Below are positions 1 through 5,312 of a stretch of 40,473 nt of DNA, in pieces; positions within the stretch are counted from its first letter, which is position 1, and each line of letters opens with the position of its first letter. The position numbers and the translations under genes were made by a program. The stretch covers positions 1-40,473 of the IMG/VR virus record IMGVR_UViG_3300028025_003050; one strand, 5' to 3'. The notes under the pieces were generated by a model, which had not been told where the DNA came from, ran no database searches, and saw nothing but the letters and a program-made list of their open reading frames with translations. Origin of the DNA: a virus.

Positions 1-30
1 GCCCCTACCTTTTCTGCTATCGTTTACCTA

Positions 31-72
31 GTGGCGAACACCTAACACCGCCACGAGAAGAGAGTAAAGAAA
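31..72 (+). promoter_or_regulatory. Leader hairpin and purine-rich tract before first early gene
   Basis: GTGGCG at 31-36 pairs with CGCCAC at 49-54 around a 12-nt loop. A purine-rich tract (about 54-72, containing GAGAAGAGAG) then leads directly to the ATG at 73 and probably supplies the ribosome binding site. The same hairpin plus purine-tract layout recurs before 1224 and 1932, so it may be a shared early-gene leader. No clear -10/-35 pair is visible in the 72 bases available. Confidence 0.4.
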
Positions 73-477
73 ATGGCAATTATGTGCGAAGAGTGTAAGT
101 GCTCTATTTACTTAGAGAAGCAAGAGGACGGCACTATGGAATACGGCGCTTGCGAAAATGGGTGCAGCTGCTGCAGCGGTGAAGATATGAAAGCACTAGA
201 GCAGACACTAAGCGAAAGAGTCGCGCAGCTGCTAGCAATTACGGAAGAGCAGCGCGACGCCGGCGAAGAAAATAACCCTATTCTGCACGCAGAAAGCGGG
301 CCTAATCGCTTCGCTCTTATGTCTCTATTTTTTACCGATAGTGACGGCGTGAAAATTGAAGAGGACCTAGACATCAACACAATTACCGTAACTTACTTTA
401 CGGACCTTGAAGAGCTAGAGATTAAAGAGGGCGCACTATATGAGTGGGCCATCAATTACTATAAAGAAAATTACTAA
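73..477 (+). CDS. Early hypothetical protein with Cys-rich N-terminus
   Basis: 134 residues, not assigned to a family. The first 35 residues hold seven cysteines (CEEC near residues 5-8, C10, then C27, C31, C33, C34), a pattern that suggests a small zinc-binding knuckle. The rest is acidic and ends in an aromatic-rich helix. The start is supported by the purine-rich leader at 54-72. It is the first gene of the rightward early block, where phages often place host-takeover proteins, but nothing in the sequence shows a specific role. Confidence 0.7.
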   Translation: MAIMCEECKCSIYLEKQEDGTMEYGACENGCSCCSGEDMKALEQTLSERVAQLLAITEEQRDAGEENNPILHAESGPNRFALMSLFFTDSDGVKIEEDLDINTITVTYFTDLEELEIKEGALYEWAINYYKENY

Positions 478-491
478 GGGAGAATAAGAAT

Positions 492-998
492 ATGAATACT
501 TTAACAATTCAAGAGACGGCGCAAGGCCAACACCTAGAGAGCTCTTTCGTGGGCCGTGACGCTGCGGGGAATAAGTACTATCTAACGGCGGCGATTAAGT
601 CTATGCAAGGCGCCGGGCTAGACGTGAGCCACCAACCCGTGAGCGGTGCGCCGGTGATATCTATGTCCGGCGTGATAGTGAGTAAGTACGGCTCACTAAT
701 ACACGATAGAGCTTGGCTTAGCGCGGGGCAATGCTTGGACTCTTTCAACAATATCACCCGATACGCGGGGCGGTGGAATTCAAGCGAGCTTAAGAGTGTG
801 CTCTCAATATGGGGCGCGTATCACCTTAATGAGATGAATTCTCATTGCGAGCACCAAAATAGCGACGTCGCTTGGGACGCGGTAGAGCCTTGCAGCGTTA
901 CCGGATACAAGGCGGGAAGCGCTTGGCTCTATGCACCAATTCCCGATAGCGTATTAATAGAGCTCACTGGCCTAATCATCAAGCACGGGCGCGACTAA
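492..998 (+). CDS. Early conserved-type hypothetical protein
   Basis: 168 residues, ATG preceded by GGGAGAATAAGA. The middle contains YHLNEM, CEHQ and later CSVTGYKAGSAWL. That His/Asn/Cys arrangement resembles, from memory, an uncharacterised protein common in actinobacteriophages (WHLNDM...C.HQ...GY.YGSAWL); I know of no demonstrated function. There is no signal peptide or membrane segment. The stop overlaps the next start as TAATG at 996-1000, so translation of the small membrane protein downstream is probably coupled. Confidence 0.7.
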   Translation: MNTLTIQETAQGQHLESSFVGRDAAGNKYYLTAAIKSMQGAGLDVSHQPVSGAPVISMSGVIVSKYGSLIHDRAWLSAGQCLDSFNNITRYAGRWNSSELKSVLSIWGAYHLNEMNSHCEHQNSDVAWDAVEPCSVTGYKAGSAWLYAPIPDSVLIELTGLIIKHGRD

Positions 999-1129
999 TG
1001 AGTGAACTAGCCTATCTCTTATCGGTGCTGCTCTCTCTTGCAGCTTACGCCGTCGCAGCGGTGGCTTTATGGGGCGTGATAGAGGGAATTCATTACATAT
1101 GGTGCAAGGCGACGGGGCGGGAATACTAG
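998..1129 (+). CDS. Small membrane protein (43 aa)
   Basis: The ORF starts at the TAATG junction with the preceding gene and encodes 43 residues. Residues about 4-30 form one long hydrophobic stretch rich in Leu, Ala and Val, so it is probably a single-pass inner-membrane peptide with a short Cys/Lys/Arg-containing tail. The function is unknown. Its early position, far from the lysis cassette, argues against a classical holin; an early membrane-acting protein such as a superinfection or host-modifying factor is possible but unsupported. Confidence 0.55.
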   Translation: MSELAYLLSVLLSLAAYAVAAVALWGVIEGIHYIWCKATGREY

Positions 1130-1141
1130 ACGGGTGACTCT

Positions 1142-1223
1142 TAGAGACGGTGACGGCGTGCAGCTGTACCCGTCTCTAGGGGCCGGCGTCTAGCCGGATC
1201 GACTACAGAAAGAGAGAAAGAGA
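1142..1223 (+). promoter_or_regulatory. Double hairpin and purine-rich leader before sliding-clamp gene
   Basis: TAGAGACGG at 1142-1150 pairs perfectly with CCGTCTCTA at 1170-1178. A second small stem, CCGGC (1183-1187) with GCCGG (1193-1197), sits in the context GCCGG-n5-AGCCGGAT. A GAAAGAGAGAAAGAGA tract then runs to the ATG at 1224. There is no T-run, so it is not a standard intrinsic terminator. The second stem and purine tract recur almost identically at 1889-1931. Confidence 0.45.
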
Positions 1224-1841
1224 ATGAGCACACTAGAGAAAGAGAAAGAGAGCGCCACCGTGAGCGCCGTTAATTATGTAGAGAGTGAGGGCGCGAGCTT
1301 GCTTACCCTATTAGAGGGCGTGAGCACTCACGCGTCTAAGGATAAGAGTCTGCCGGTACTTAACGCCGTACAGATAGAGAGTGAGGGCGGGGCGCTAGTC
1401 TCTCGCGCCACCGATAGGTACCGCCTAATAGAGGGCACTATTCAAGCGCTAGACGGGCGCTTAGACGTCTCTCTCATATCGCTAGACGATATTAAGAAAG
1501 TCATCACTCTACTAAAGGCGCATAAGGTGCACCGCGTGCAGCTCTCACGGATCGGTGACACTCTTACCGTGAGCGCACTAGGTGATTCTATGACAGTGAC
1601 ACTATTAGAGGGTAAGTACCCGCCGGTAGAGCAGCTGCTTAGTGATAGTGAGAAAGAGCCGGTATCCGTAGAGGGTATGGCCTTTAACCCCGCGTTTATG
1701 GCAGATTACGCGAAAATAGCCGGTAAAGGCGAGGGTATCAAGGTCTATTTTCACGGTGATGTTAAGCCTATGCGCGTGAGAATAACCGGCCATAAAGTGA
1801 CGTGGCGGGCGCTGCTTATGCCTATGAAATATAGAGACTAA
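1224..1841 (+). CDS. DNA polymerase III sliding clamp-like protein (short form)
   Basis: 205 residues. The N-terminal part reads LPVLNAVQIE...ATDRYRLIEG, close to the beta-clamp pattern 'LPVL..V.....L...ATD..R'. A GKYPPVEQLL segment matches the G-[KR]-[FY]-P loop that opens the last clamp domain, and the C-terminus (LLMPMK) resembles the VVMPMR end of DnaN. Bacterial clamps have three domains and about 370-390 residues; this length fits two, as in T4 gp45, so a trimer rather than a dimer is possible. It presumably tethers a polymerase to DNA, yet no polymerase gene is present here, suggesting recruitment of the host replicase. The assignment rests on motif reading only. Confidence 0.6.
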   Translation: MSTLEKEKESATVSAVNYVESEGASLLTLLEGVSTHASKDKSLPVLNAVQIESEGGALVSRATDRYRLIEGTIQALDGRLDVSLISLDDIKKVITLLKAHKVHRVQLSRIGDTLTVSALGDSMTVTLLEGKYPPVEQLLSDSEKEPVSVEGMAFNPAFMADYAKIAGKGEGIKVYFHGDVKPMRVRITGHKVTWRALLMPMKYRD

Positions 1842-1860
1842 GCTCTAAGCGCGAGACTAT

Positions 1861-1931
1861 CGGCCACCGTGTTAGGCGGTGGCCGGTGGCCGGTGCTTAG
1901 CCGGATAAGAGAAAGAGAAAGAGAGCGAGAG
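1861..1931 (+). promoter_or_regulatory. Hairpin and purine-rich leader, second copy
   Basis: CGGCCACCG at 1861-1869 pairs perfectly with CGGTGGCCG at 1877-1885 across a 7-nt loop. CCGG (1890-1893) can pair with CCGG (1901-1904) in the context GCCGG-n5-AGCCGGAT, the same arrangement as at 1183-1199. A GAGAAAGAGAAAGAGAGCGAGAG tract runs straight into the ATG at 1932. The hairpin could end transcripts of the clamp gene or act as a leader for the operon that follows; no T-run supports termination. Confidence 0.45.
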
Positions 1932-2075
1932 ATGACTATAGAGAAGAATAGAGAGGGCGCGTACGTGATATCCGATATCGTGAGCGGGTATCTAGTAACG
2001 CGCAGCTATTACGGATACGCGAAAAGAGACGCGGTGCGGTTATTCCGTGCCTATGTGAGAGGGGAAGAGCGATGA
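1932..2075 (+). CDS. Small basic hypothetical protein (47 aa)
   Basis: The ORF is open further upstream, but the ATG at 1932 directly follows the purine-rich leader and gives a sensible 47-residue protein; the upstream extension would only translate the GAGAGA tract as Arg-Glu repeats. The product is rich in Tyr, Arg and Val and ends in a basic helix (DAVRLFRAYVRGEER). No family is recognised. It overlaps the next gene by four bases (ATGA at 2072-2075), so the two are translationally coupled. Confidence 0.55.
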   Translation: MTIEKNREGAYVISDIVSGYLVTRSYYGYAKRDAVRLFRAYVRGEER

Positions 2076-2320
2076 TTAAAGTTGATGGTGAGGGACGGGA
2101 ATTCTGTCTGCCTTGCGCCGATACCTTAGATGTAGAGGGCGTGATAGTAGAGAGAGAGGGTGCTTGCGTAAAGTGCTCTAACACGTGCGACGATTGCGAC
2201 GCGGTAACTAGCGTCACCATAGAGCCTTACGGTAACGGCCATATGGCCACTATAAAGTGCCCTAATTGCGGGGTCTCTTACGATACTAACCTTGATCCAA
2301 TAGAGGGGGCGAGCAAGTGA
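2072..2320 (+). CDS. Zinc-ribbon-like hypothetical protein (82 aa)
   Basis: The protein contains four Cys pairs: CLPC near residue 12, CVKC near 32, CDDC near 39 and CPNC near 63. These could form two treble-clef or zinc-ribbon knuckles. The last one (IKCPNCGVSY) is a typical ribbon half. It starts in an ATGA overlap with the upstream gene and ends in a GTGA overlap with the next. It probably binds zinc and may contact nucleic acid or protein; no specific role can be assigned. Confidence 0.6.
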   Translation: MIKVDGEGREFCLPCADTLDVEGVIVEREGACVKCSNTCDDCDAVTSVTIEPYGNGHMATIKCPNCGVSYDTNLDPIEGASK

Positions 2321-2409
2321 CATATGAAAGAGCTAATGAATTATCCGATTACTTACTAGAGCGCGAGCTTATGTGGGAATTCTTTCTATACGAGAGGGGG
2401 AAAGCGTGA
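2317..2409 (+). CDS. Very small acidic protein, GTG start (30 aa)
   Basis: Starting at the GTG of the GTGA overlap at 2317-2320, a 30-residue ORF runs to a TGA that itself forms a GTGA overlap with the next gene. The sequence is acidic and amphipathic (VTYERANELSDYLL...). The chained GTGA junctions on both sides are the main evidence that it is translated; a stand-alone peptide this size has no diagnostic features. An alternative is that the region is only a spacer. Confidence 0.4.
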   Translation: MTYERANELSDYLLERELMWEFFLYERGKA

Positions 2410-2549
2410 GCTATTATGACGGCGACGCGTGGGCTAACCACGTGCTTAATGAGATTAAGTGCGGTGAATGCGAGAAAGAGTATGACGAGCAAGAGGGCGA
2501 GGGCAATATCTGCCCCGCCTGTAAAGAGAAAGAGGGAGAGAATGAGTAA
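2406..2549 (+). CDS. Small zinc-ribbon protein, GTG start (47 aa)
   Basis: The GTG start at 2406 lies in a GTGA overlap. The product has one complete zinc-ribbon pattern, CGEC near residues 19-22 and CPAC near 36-39, separated by an acidic linker and followed by a Lys/Glu tail. The spacing fits a one-zinc ribbon. The ORF is easily missed because of its GTG start. It overlaps the following gene by eight bases. Partner and role are unknown. Confidence 0.55.
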   Translation: MSYYDGDAWANHVLNEIKCGECEKEYDEQEGEGNICPACKEKEGENE

Positions 2550-2670
2550 GTGCCACGCCTACGGGTGCAAGAATGAACAGCAAGAGGACTTCTATATGTG
2601 CGATTACCACTATGGCGTAACGTGCGGGGATCACCTAGTACCGGTGAAAGAATGCGGGTGCAGAATATGA
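2542..2670 (+). CDS. Small Cys/His-rich protein (42 aa)
   Basis: The ATG at 2542 follows a GAAAGAGGGAGAG tract; the longer upstream reading is the out-of-frame shadow of the preceding gene. The 42 residues contain C4, C9, C20, C28 and two cysteines near the end (CGC), plus several His, so a small zinc-binding fold is likely. It ends in an ATGA overlap with the next gene. It is the third consecutive Cys-rich miniprotein here. Confidence 0.5.
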   Translation: MSKCHAYGCKNEQQEDFYMCDYHYGVTCGDHLVPVKECGCRI

Positions 2671-2786
2671 GCGAGACTATGCAAGAGATGATGGAGAGAG
2701 AAATGGCGGAAGCTATCGCCACCCTTAACAGGGCAAACCGTGCTTTCGATAGGCTATTCGGCACGCAAGAGGGAGAGGACGAGTAA
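2667..2786 (+). CDS. Small helical acidic protein (39 aa)
   Basis: Begins at ATGA (2667-2670). The 39 residues are Met/Glu-rich and predicted to be almost wholly helical (METMQEMME-like start, then AIATLNRANRAFDRLF). No family is recognised. The TAATG junction at 2784-2788 links it to the next gene. An upstream extension to 2598 exists but overlaps the preceding zinc protein out of frame and lacks the coupling signature. Confidence 0.5.
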   Translation: MSETMQEMMEREMAEAIATLNRANRAFDRLFGTQEGEDE

Positions 2787-3028
2787 TGGGAGAAGTGATT
2801 AGCTTTCACCCGCCTAAGTCCGATCTTATTTTGCTCTATGAAGTGGTGGACGAGAGCGGTAACGCAGAATGGGGTGGTAATAATGAGAGGGAAGCTCTCG
2901 CGTGGATAGCAAGTTCACCCACCGCTGCACGCATACTTGTATCGGGGTGGGAGAGCGACGACGACGACGCTCATCTAGTAGGCCAACCCTTAGACATAAC
3001 AACTATGGTAAAGGCAGCTAGCCTATGA
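2786..3028 (+). CDS. Early acidic hypothetical protein (80 aa)
   Basis: 80 residues beginning at a TAATG junction. An internal acidic patch (ESDDDDAH near residue 57) and a helix (EREALAWIASSPTAARIL) are visible. No domain is recognised. The stop overlaps the next start (ATGA at 3025-3028). Confidence 0.55.
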   Translation: MGEVISFHPPKSDLILLYEVVDESGNAEWGGNNEREALAWIASSPTAARILVSGWESDDDDAHLVGQPLDITTMVKAASL

Positions 3029-3096
3029 GTTACTGGCTAGTAATAATCGCTATCCTACTGGTAGGCTACCTTATGATTGAAAGAGGACGAGAATGA
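3025..3096 (+). CDS. Tiny single-pass membrane peptide (23 aa)
   Basis: ATG in an ATGA overlap; 23 residues of which about 4-17 are hydrophobic (YWLVIIAILLVGYLM), followed by a charged tail. This is the form of a minimal membrane peptide. The ATGA at 3093-3096 also couples it to the next gene. Its role is unknown; it lies just upstream of the transglycosylase-like gene, so cooperation at the membrane is conceivable. Confidence 0.45.
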   Translation: MSYWLVIIAILLVGYLMIERGRE

Positions 3097-3380
3097 GTGA
3101 AAGAAGAATTGAAACTGCCAAGAATATGGCAGTGCGTCAACGTAATTATAGGAGAGCGAGAGATCGTGCTCTAGTCCGGTTGGCTAAAGCCTACCCTGAG
3201 CTGTATCGAGAATATCTATTGGAAGAGAAGGTGTCAGATGAGCGTATGGGTAAAAGCTGGATTGATATTACTGGTAGCACTGTTATTGGCGAGCTGGGTA
3301 CACGAGCCAACGGTGCCATTATTATCCCACCAACCCCGCATAACAGAGAGAACGAAGGCGACAATGGGGGAGAAGCGTGA
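3093..3380 (+). CDS. Basic early protein, N-terminal helical (95 aa)
   Basis: 95 residues starting in an ATGA overlap. The N-terminal half is strongly basic and helical (RQRNYRRARDRALVRLAKAY then PELYREYLLEEK), of a kind I recall from small actinobacteriophage proteins with no known function. The C-terminal half (residues about 50-95) is encoded by DNA that is also read in another frame as the signal/membrane segment of the transglycosylase-like gene starting at 3238. It ends in a GTGA overlap with the gene at 3377. Confidence 0.6.
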   Translation: MSERRIETAKNMAVRQRNYRRARDRALVRLAKAYPELYREYLLEEKVSDERMGKSWIDITGSTVIGELGTRANGAIIIPPTPHNRENEGDNGGEA

Positions 3381-3654
3381 GAATAAACGAATCGCAAGGG
3401 AATATAGTAAGGCTCTCGGATATTCGCCGAGAGAAGTCACGTGCCTTGTCACCTTATGGACCCGTGAGAGCAGGTTTGACCACCTTGCCAAGAACCAACG
3501 TGGAAGTTCAGCTTACGGAATTGCTCAACTCCTTAGAGAACGTAGTGGACGAGCTGAACTCCAAGTCCTACACGGTTTGCGCTACCTTAACCACCGCTAT
3601 TCAGGGAGTGCGTGTCGCGCTCTCCGACACCACGATAGACGAGGGTGGTACTGA
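3238..3654 (+). CDS. Exported lytic transglycosylase-like protein, overprinted
   Basis: 138 residues. Residues about 6-20 form a hydrophobic signal or anchor (AGLILLVALLLASW). Residues about 57-138 match the small actinobacterial SLT fold: a helix with C69, then LWTRESRF with the probable catalytic Glu77, GSSAYGIAQ at 89-97, a second Cys (C126), and the typical C-terminal GWY. It would cleave the MurNAc-GlcNAc bond of peptidoglycan outside the membrane. The ATG is preceded by GAGAAGG at good spacing; an alternative ATG at 3364 would drop the signal. Nearly all of its length overlaps two other ORFs in different frames (3093-3380 and 3377-3664). The GSSAYGIAQ-to-GWY spacing is shorter than in most relatives, so activity is not certain. 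Confidence 0.6.
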   Translation: MSVWVKAGLILLVALLLASWVHEPTVPLLSHQPRITERTKATMGEKRENKRIAREYSKALGYSPREVTCLVTLWTRESRFDHLAKNQRGSSAYGIAQLLRERSGRAELQVLHGLRYLNHRYSGSACRALRHHDRRGWY

Positions 3655-3664
3655 TACACTATAA
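3377..3664 (+). CDS. Early hypothetical protein overlapping transglycosylase gene (95 aa)
   Basis: GTG start in a GTGA overlap (3377-3380), the coupling signature used throughout this phage. The product has a basic N-terminus, a probable helix with heptad-like spacing (VQLTELLNSLENVVDELNSK at about residues 44-62) and an acidic end. No family is recognised. It is read in a different frame over almost the whole transglycosylase domain of the gene starting at 3238. Its composition looks protein-like rather than accidental, but one of the two frames could be a by-product. Confidence 0.5.
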   Translation: MRINESQGNIVRLSDIRREKSRALSPYGPVRAGLTTLPRTNVEVQLTELLNSLENVVDELNSKSYTVCATLTTAIQGVRVALSDTTIDEGGTDTL

Positions 3665-3695
3665 GTGTTCATTTCTTACCCTCTGCACGAACACT
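3664..3695 (+). terminator. Hairpin after early rightward block
   Basis: AGTGTTC at 3664-3670 pairs with GAACACT at 3689-3695, leaving an 18-nt pyrimidine-rich loop. It begins at the stop of the last rightward gene and abuts a stronger hairpin at 3694-3731, with which it shares two bases; the two may form alternative structures at the end of the rightward transcript. Confidence 0.35.
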
Positions 3696-3731
3696 AGCCC
3701 TCACCGTTAATCTCTTTCCGGTGGGGGTTAG
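3694..3731. terminator. Bidirectional hairpin between convergent operons
   Basis: CTAGCCCTCACCG (3694-3706) pairs with CGGTGGGGGTTAG (3719-3731): 13 pairs with two G-U wobbles around a 12-nt loop. It lies exactly between the rightward early block and the end of the long leftward operon and covers the stop codon of the FmdB-like gene (3728-3730). No long T-run follows on either strand, so termination may be factor-assisted. Position and stability make a terminator role likely. Confidence 0.5.
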
Positions 3732-3907
3732 TGCTTGTTGTCGGTAGTATAAAAGCCAGTCCCCTTAAAGGTGACAGCGGGCGAGGACCACTTGCGCTGG
3801 AAGGTGGTATCGCAGTTGGTGCAAATGTATGTCTCTTCCGGTGCATTGATACTGCGTTCAATGATTCGTACATCACCGCACCCTGGACACTCGTATTCAT
3901 ATGTCAT
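3728..3907 (-). CDS. FmdB-like zinc-ribbon protein (59 aa)
   Basis: 59 residues with the layout of the FmdB 'putative regulatory protein' family: N-terminal TYEYECPGCG, a second Cys pair (CTNC near residues 29-32), then the characteristic VTFKGTGFY end. These proteins bind zinc through the two Cys pairs; their role is poorly defined, and regulation of transcription was proposed from the original family member. It is the last gene of the leftward early operon, joined to the nuclease gene by an ATGA overlap at 3904-3907. Confidence 0.75.
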   Translation of the reverse strand: MTYEYECPGCGDVRIIERSINAPEETYICTNCDTTFQRKWSSPAVTFKGTGFYTTDNKH

Positions 3908-4287
3908 AGCTTCACCGCTTCCTCTATATCTAGGTATCCAACTACCTTCTCTACCTTGTTGTTGTTCTCAAACTCTGTTGTCGCTGGCATAGGGTGGACA
4001 AACCATTCAGGTTCATCTAACTCTGTAAGATCAAAGGAGTAGATACCAAGCGGTGTGCTGTTGATATAGAAGGGCAGTAGGTCACGGTGGTATGCCTGTT
4101 CAATCAGCTTGCGATACTTCATCTGCTCTATAAGTAGCGTAGAATAATGGGTTTGGCGACACTTCAGTTCAATGAAGTGACCGGCCTTAGCACTGGTGCA
4201 GTCGAAGGCATCATAGATTCCAGGCGCACGCAGTAAATCTGGGTAGAGATTAAGTTTAAGAAAGTCATACAAAATTATCTCGTTCAC
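3904..4287 (-). CDS. PD-(D/E)XK-type nuclease-like protein (127 aa)
   Basis: GTG start in a GTGA overlap with the sigma-like gene. Residues 24-45 read GIYDAFDCTS...GHFIELKCRQ, fitting the nuclease core with an acidic residue (D26 or D29) and the E40-x-K42 pair on the next strand, followed by a helix (LLIEQMKYRKLI). Such proteins cut DNA, often as Holliday-junction or repair nucleases. A specific class cannot be fixed. A second nuclease of the same broad superfamily is encoded at 6682-7047. Confidence 0.55.
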   Translation of the reverse strand: MNEIILYDFLKLNLYPDLLRAPGIYDAFDCTSAKAGHFIELKCRQTHYSTLLIEQMKYRKLIEQAYHRDLLPFYINSTPLGIYSFDLTELDEPEWFVHPMPATTEFENNNKVEKVVGYLDIEEAVKL

Positions 4288-4916
4288 CGGTATGGACTTA
4301 TCCCACCGAGTTCATCTTGTAACTTGCGTACTGCACCCAAGCACCTACGCTCTGCTGTACTGGTAGCACAACCAAGTACGCCACCTATCTGAGCTAAGGT
4401 AAAGTTCTCGTGATGACGCAGGGTAAGTAACTGCTGCGAGCTAGCGTCTAGTTTAAGGTAAGCCTTCTTGATATCAATGAGTACTGCTAGCAGGTTGCCA
4501 CCCTCTGCTGGAGATGATGAACCTTTAGGCTGACCATCACGGATCATCTCTTGTGCCTGTTCTAGCACAGTGCCGTCGAGTACTGAGGCAATAACAAAGG
4601 GCAGTAACTGAGTGAGCGTAGCTCCCTCGTAGTAAGCCTCATCAGTAACGTGATAGCCAGACTTATCTGCCTTCTCCTTGCGTGCGTATCGCTCTGCTAC
4701 ACGTAACATCTGCCACGCTACACGGTGCTCGTTATGCTGGCGCTTCTTGGTATCCGGCTCTGATAACTGCTCGTTGATATAGTCAGCACGAGTAAGCGCC
4801 CACTTCAGACACTCCTGTTTGACATCATCTCGCTCTGCAAACGTGCCATACCTACGATGGGTGGTCTGCGCTACGGTGTATACGATGTCATAGATGTTCT
4901 TGTGTAGTTCAGTCAC
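4284..4916 (-). CDS. Sigma-70 region 4-like transcription factor
   Basis: 210 residues, GTG start overlapping the upstream stop. Residues about 155-205 form a region-4-type helix-turn-helix: LDASSQQLLTLRHHENFTLAQIGGVLGCATSTAERR, with the classic 'L.....LTLR...F.L.EIA..LG.S...V..R' spacing. The N-terminal part contains DDVKQECLKWAL, reminiscent of region 2, but a full core-binding region is not obvious. It could direct host RNA polymerase to late promoters or act as a sigma-like activator. No phage RNA polymerase is present, so a factor redirecting the host enzyme makes sense here. Confidence 0.55.
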   Translation of the reverse strand: MTELHKNIYDIVYTVAQTTHRRYGTFAERDDVKQECLKWALTRADYINEQLSEPDTKKRQHNEHRVAWQMLRVAERYARKEKADKSGYHVTDEAYYEGATLTQLLPFVIASVLDGTVLEQAQEMIRDGQPKGSSSPAEGGNLLAVLIDIKKAYLKLDASSQQLLTLRHHENFTLAQIGGVLGCATSTAERRCLGAVRKLQDELGGISPYR

Positions 4917-5217
4917 AATCAGGTAGCACCAAATCTATAGTGTGCTGAATGTTCAGCAGCTTGATGGCGAGGAAGTCTATGTAATTGCTAGCGTCGGCTA
5001 GCTCTTCAATCAATTCTCTAATGGTATCTGCAGTAGTAAAGGACTCGAACTTCTGCCCTTGTGCGTGTGAGTACTGGTCGTGGCCCACACCCTTGACTCT
5101 ATTAGCACGAAGGGATGCAAACGATTCAATGAAAGATGTCAGGTCCTCAGTGGACACGCCACCTGCACGGTATCCAACTACTGCTAAGTGATCTACTAAC
5201 GGGTTGCTGTTGGACAT
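4909..5217 (-). CDS. MazG-like / conserved hypothetical protein (102 aa)
   Basis: I chose the ATG at 5217 (MSNSNPLV) rather than an upstream in-frame ATG at 5298, because the extension runs out of frame over a more convincing small ORF (5196-5312). Residues about 40-95 read KGVGHDQYSHAQGQ...IRELIEELADASNYIDFL. The EELADASNY helix resembles the metal-binding helix of all-alpha NTP pyrophosphohydrolases (MazG/dUTPase-like), but the full set of acidic residues is not evident. It may be a nucleotide-pool enzyme or a relative without activity. Confidence 0.45.
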   Translation of the reverse strand: MSNSNPLVDHLAVVGYRAGGVSTEDLTSFIESFASLRANRVKGVGHDQYSHAQGQKFESFTTADTIRELIEELADASNYIDFLAIKLLNIQHTIDLVLPDCD

Positions 5218-5312
5218 ATTAGAAGCGTCTCTTTCTCGTAGTTGATTTCCAAGATGTGAAAGCCCATAGTATGCAAAATCTGTACCATCTGCGCCCATTC
5301 ACCCTTATCCAT
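5196..5312 (-). CDS. Small hypothetical protein (38 aa)
   Basis: The ATG at 5312 follows GGTGAGGGAA at good spacing, the best ribosome binding site in this stretch, lying within the end of the TOPRIM gene. The 38-residue product (MDKGEWAQMVQILHTMGFHI...) alternates charged and hydrophobic residues like a small folded domain. It overlaps the start of the gene at 5217 by 22 bases. Competing interpretation: the longer version of that downstream gene beginning at 5298. I favour this one because of the ribosome site and protein-like composition. Confidence 0.45.
   Translation of the reverse strand: MDKGEWAQMVQILHTMGFHILEINYEKETLLICPTATR

Noticed and set aside
1861-1904. Hairpins in the early block as intrinsic terminators
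   Set aside because: No T-run follows on the plus strand, and translation resumes within about 30 bases; listed as leader elements instead.
1869-1931. N-terminal extension of the 47-residue early protein
   Set aside because: It would translate the hairpin and GAGAGA leader into Arg-Glu repeats; the ATG at 1932 fits better.
3694-3900. 68-residue minus-strand ORF over the FmdB-like gene
   Set aside because: It is in another frame; the frame at 3728-3907 shows the full zinc-ribbon family pattern and the ATGA coupling.
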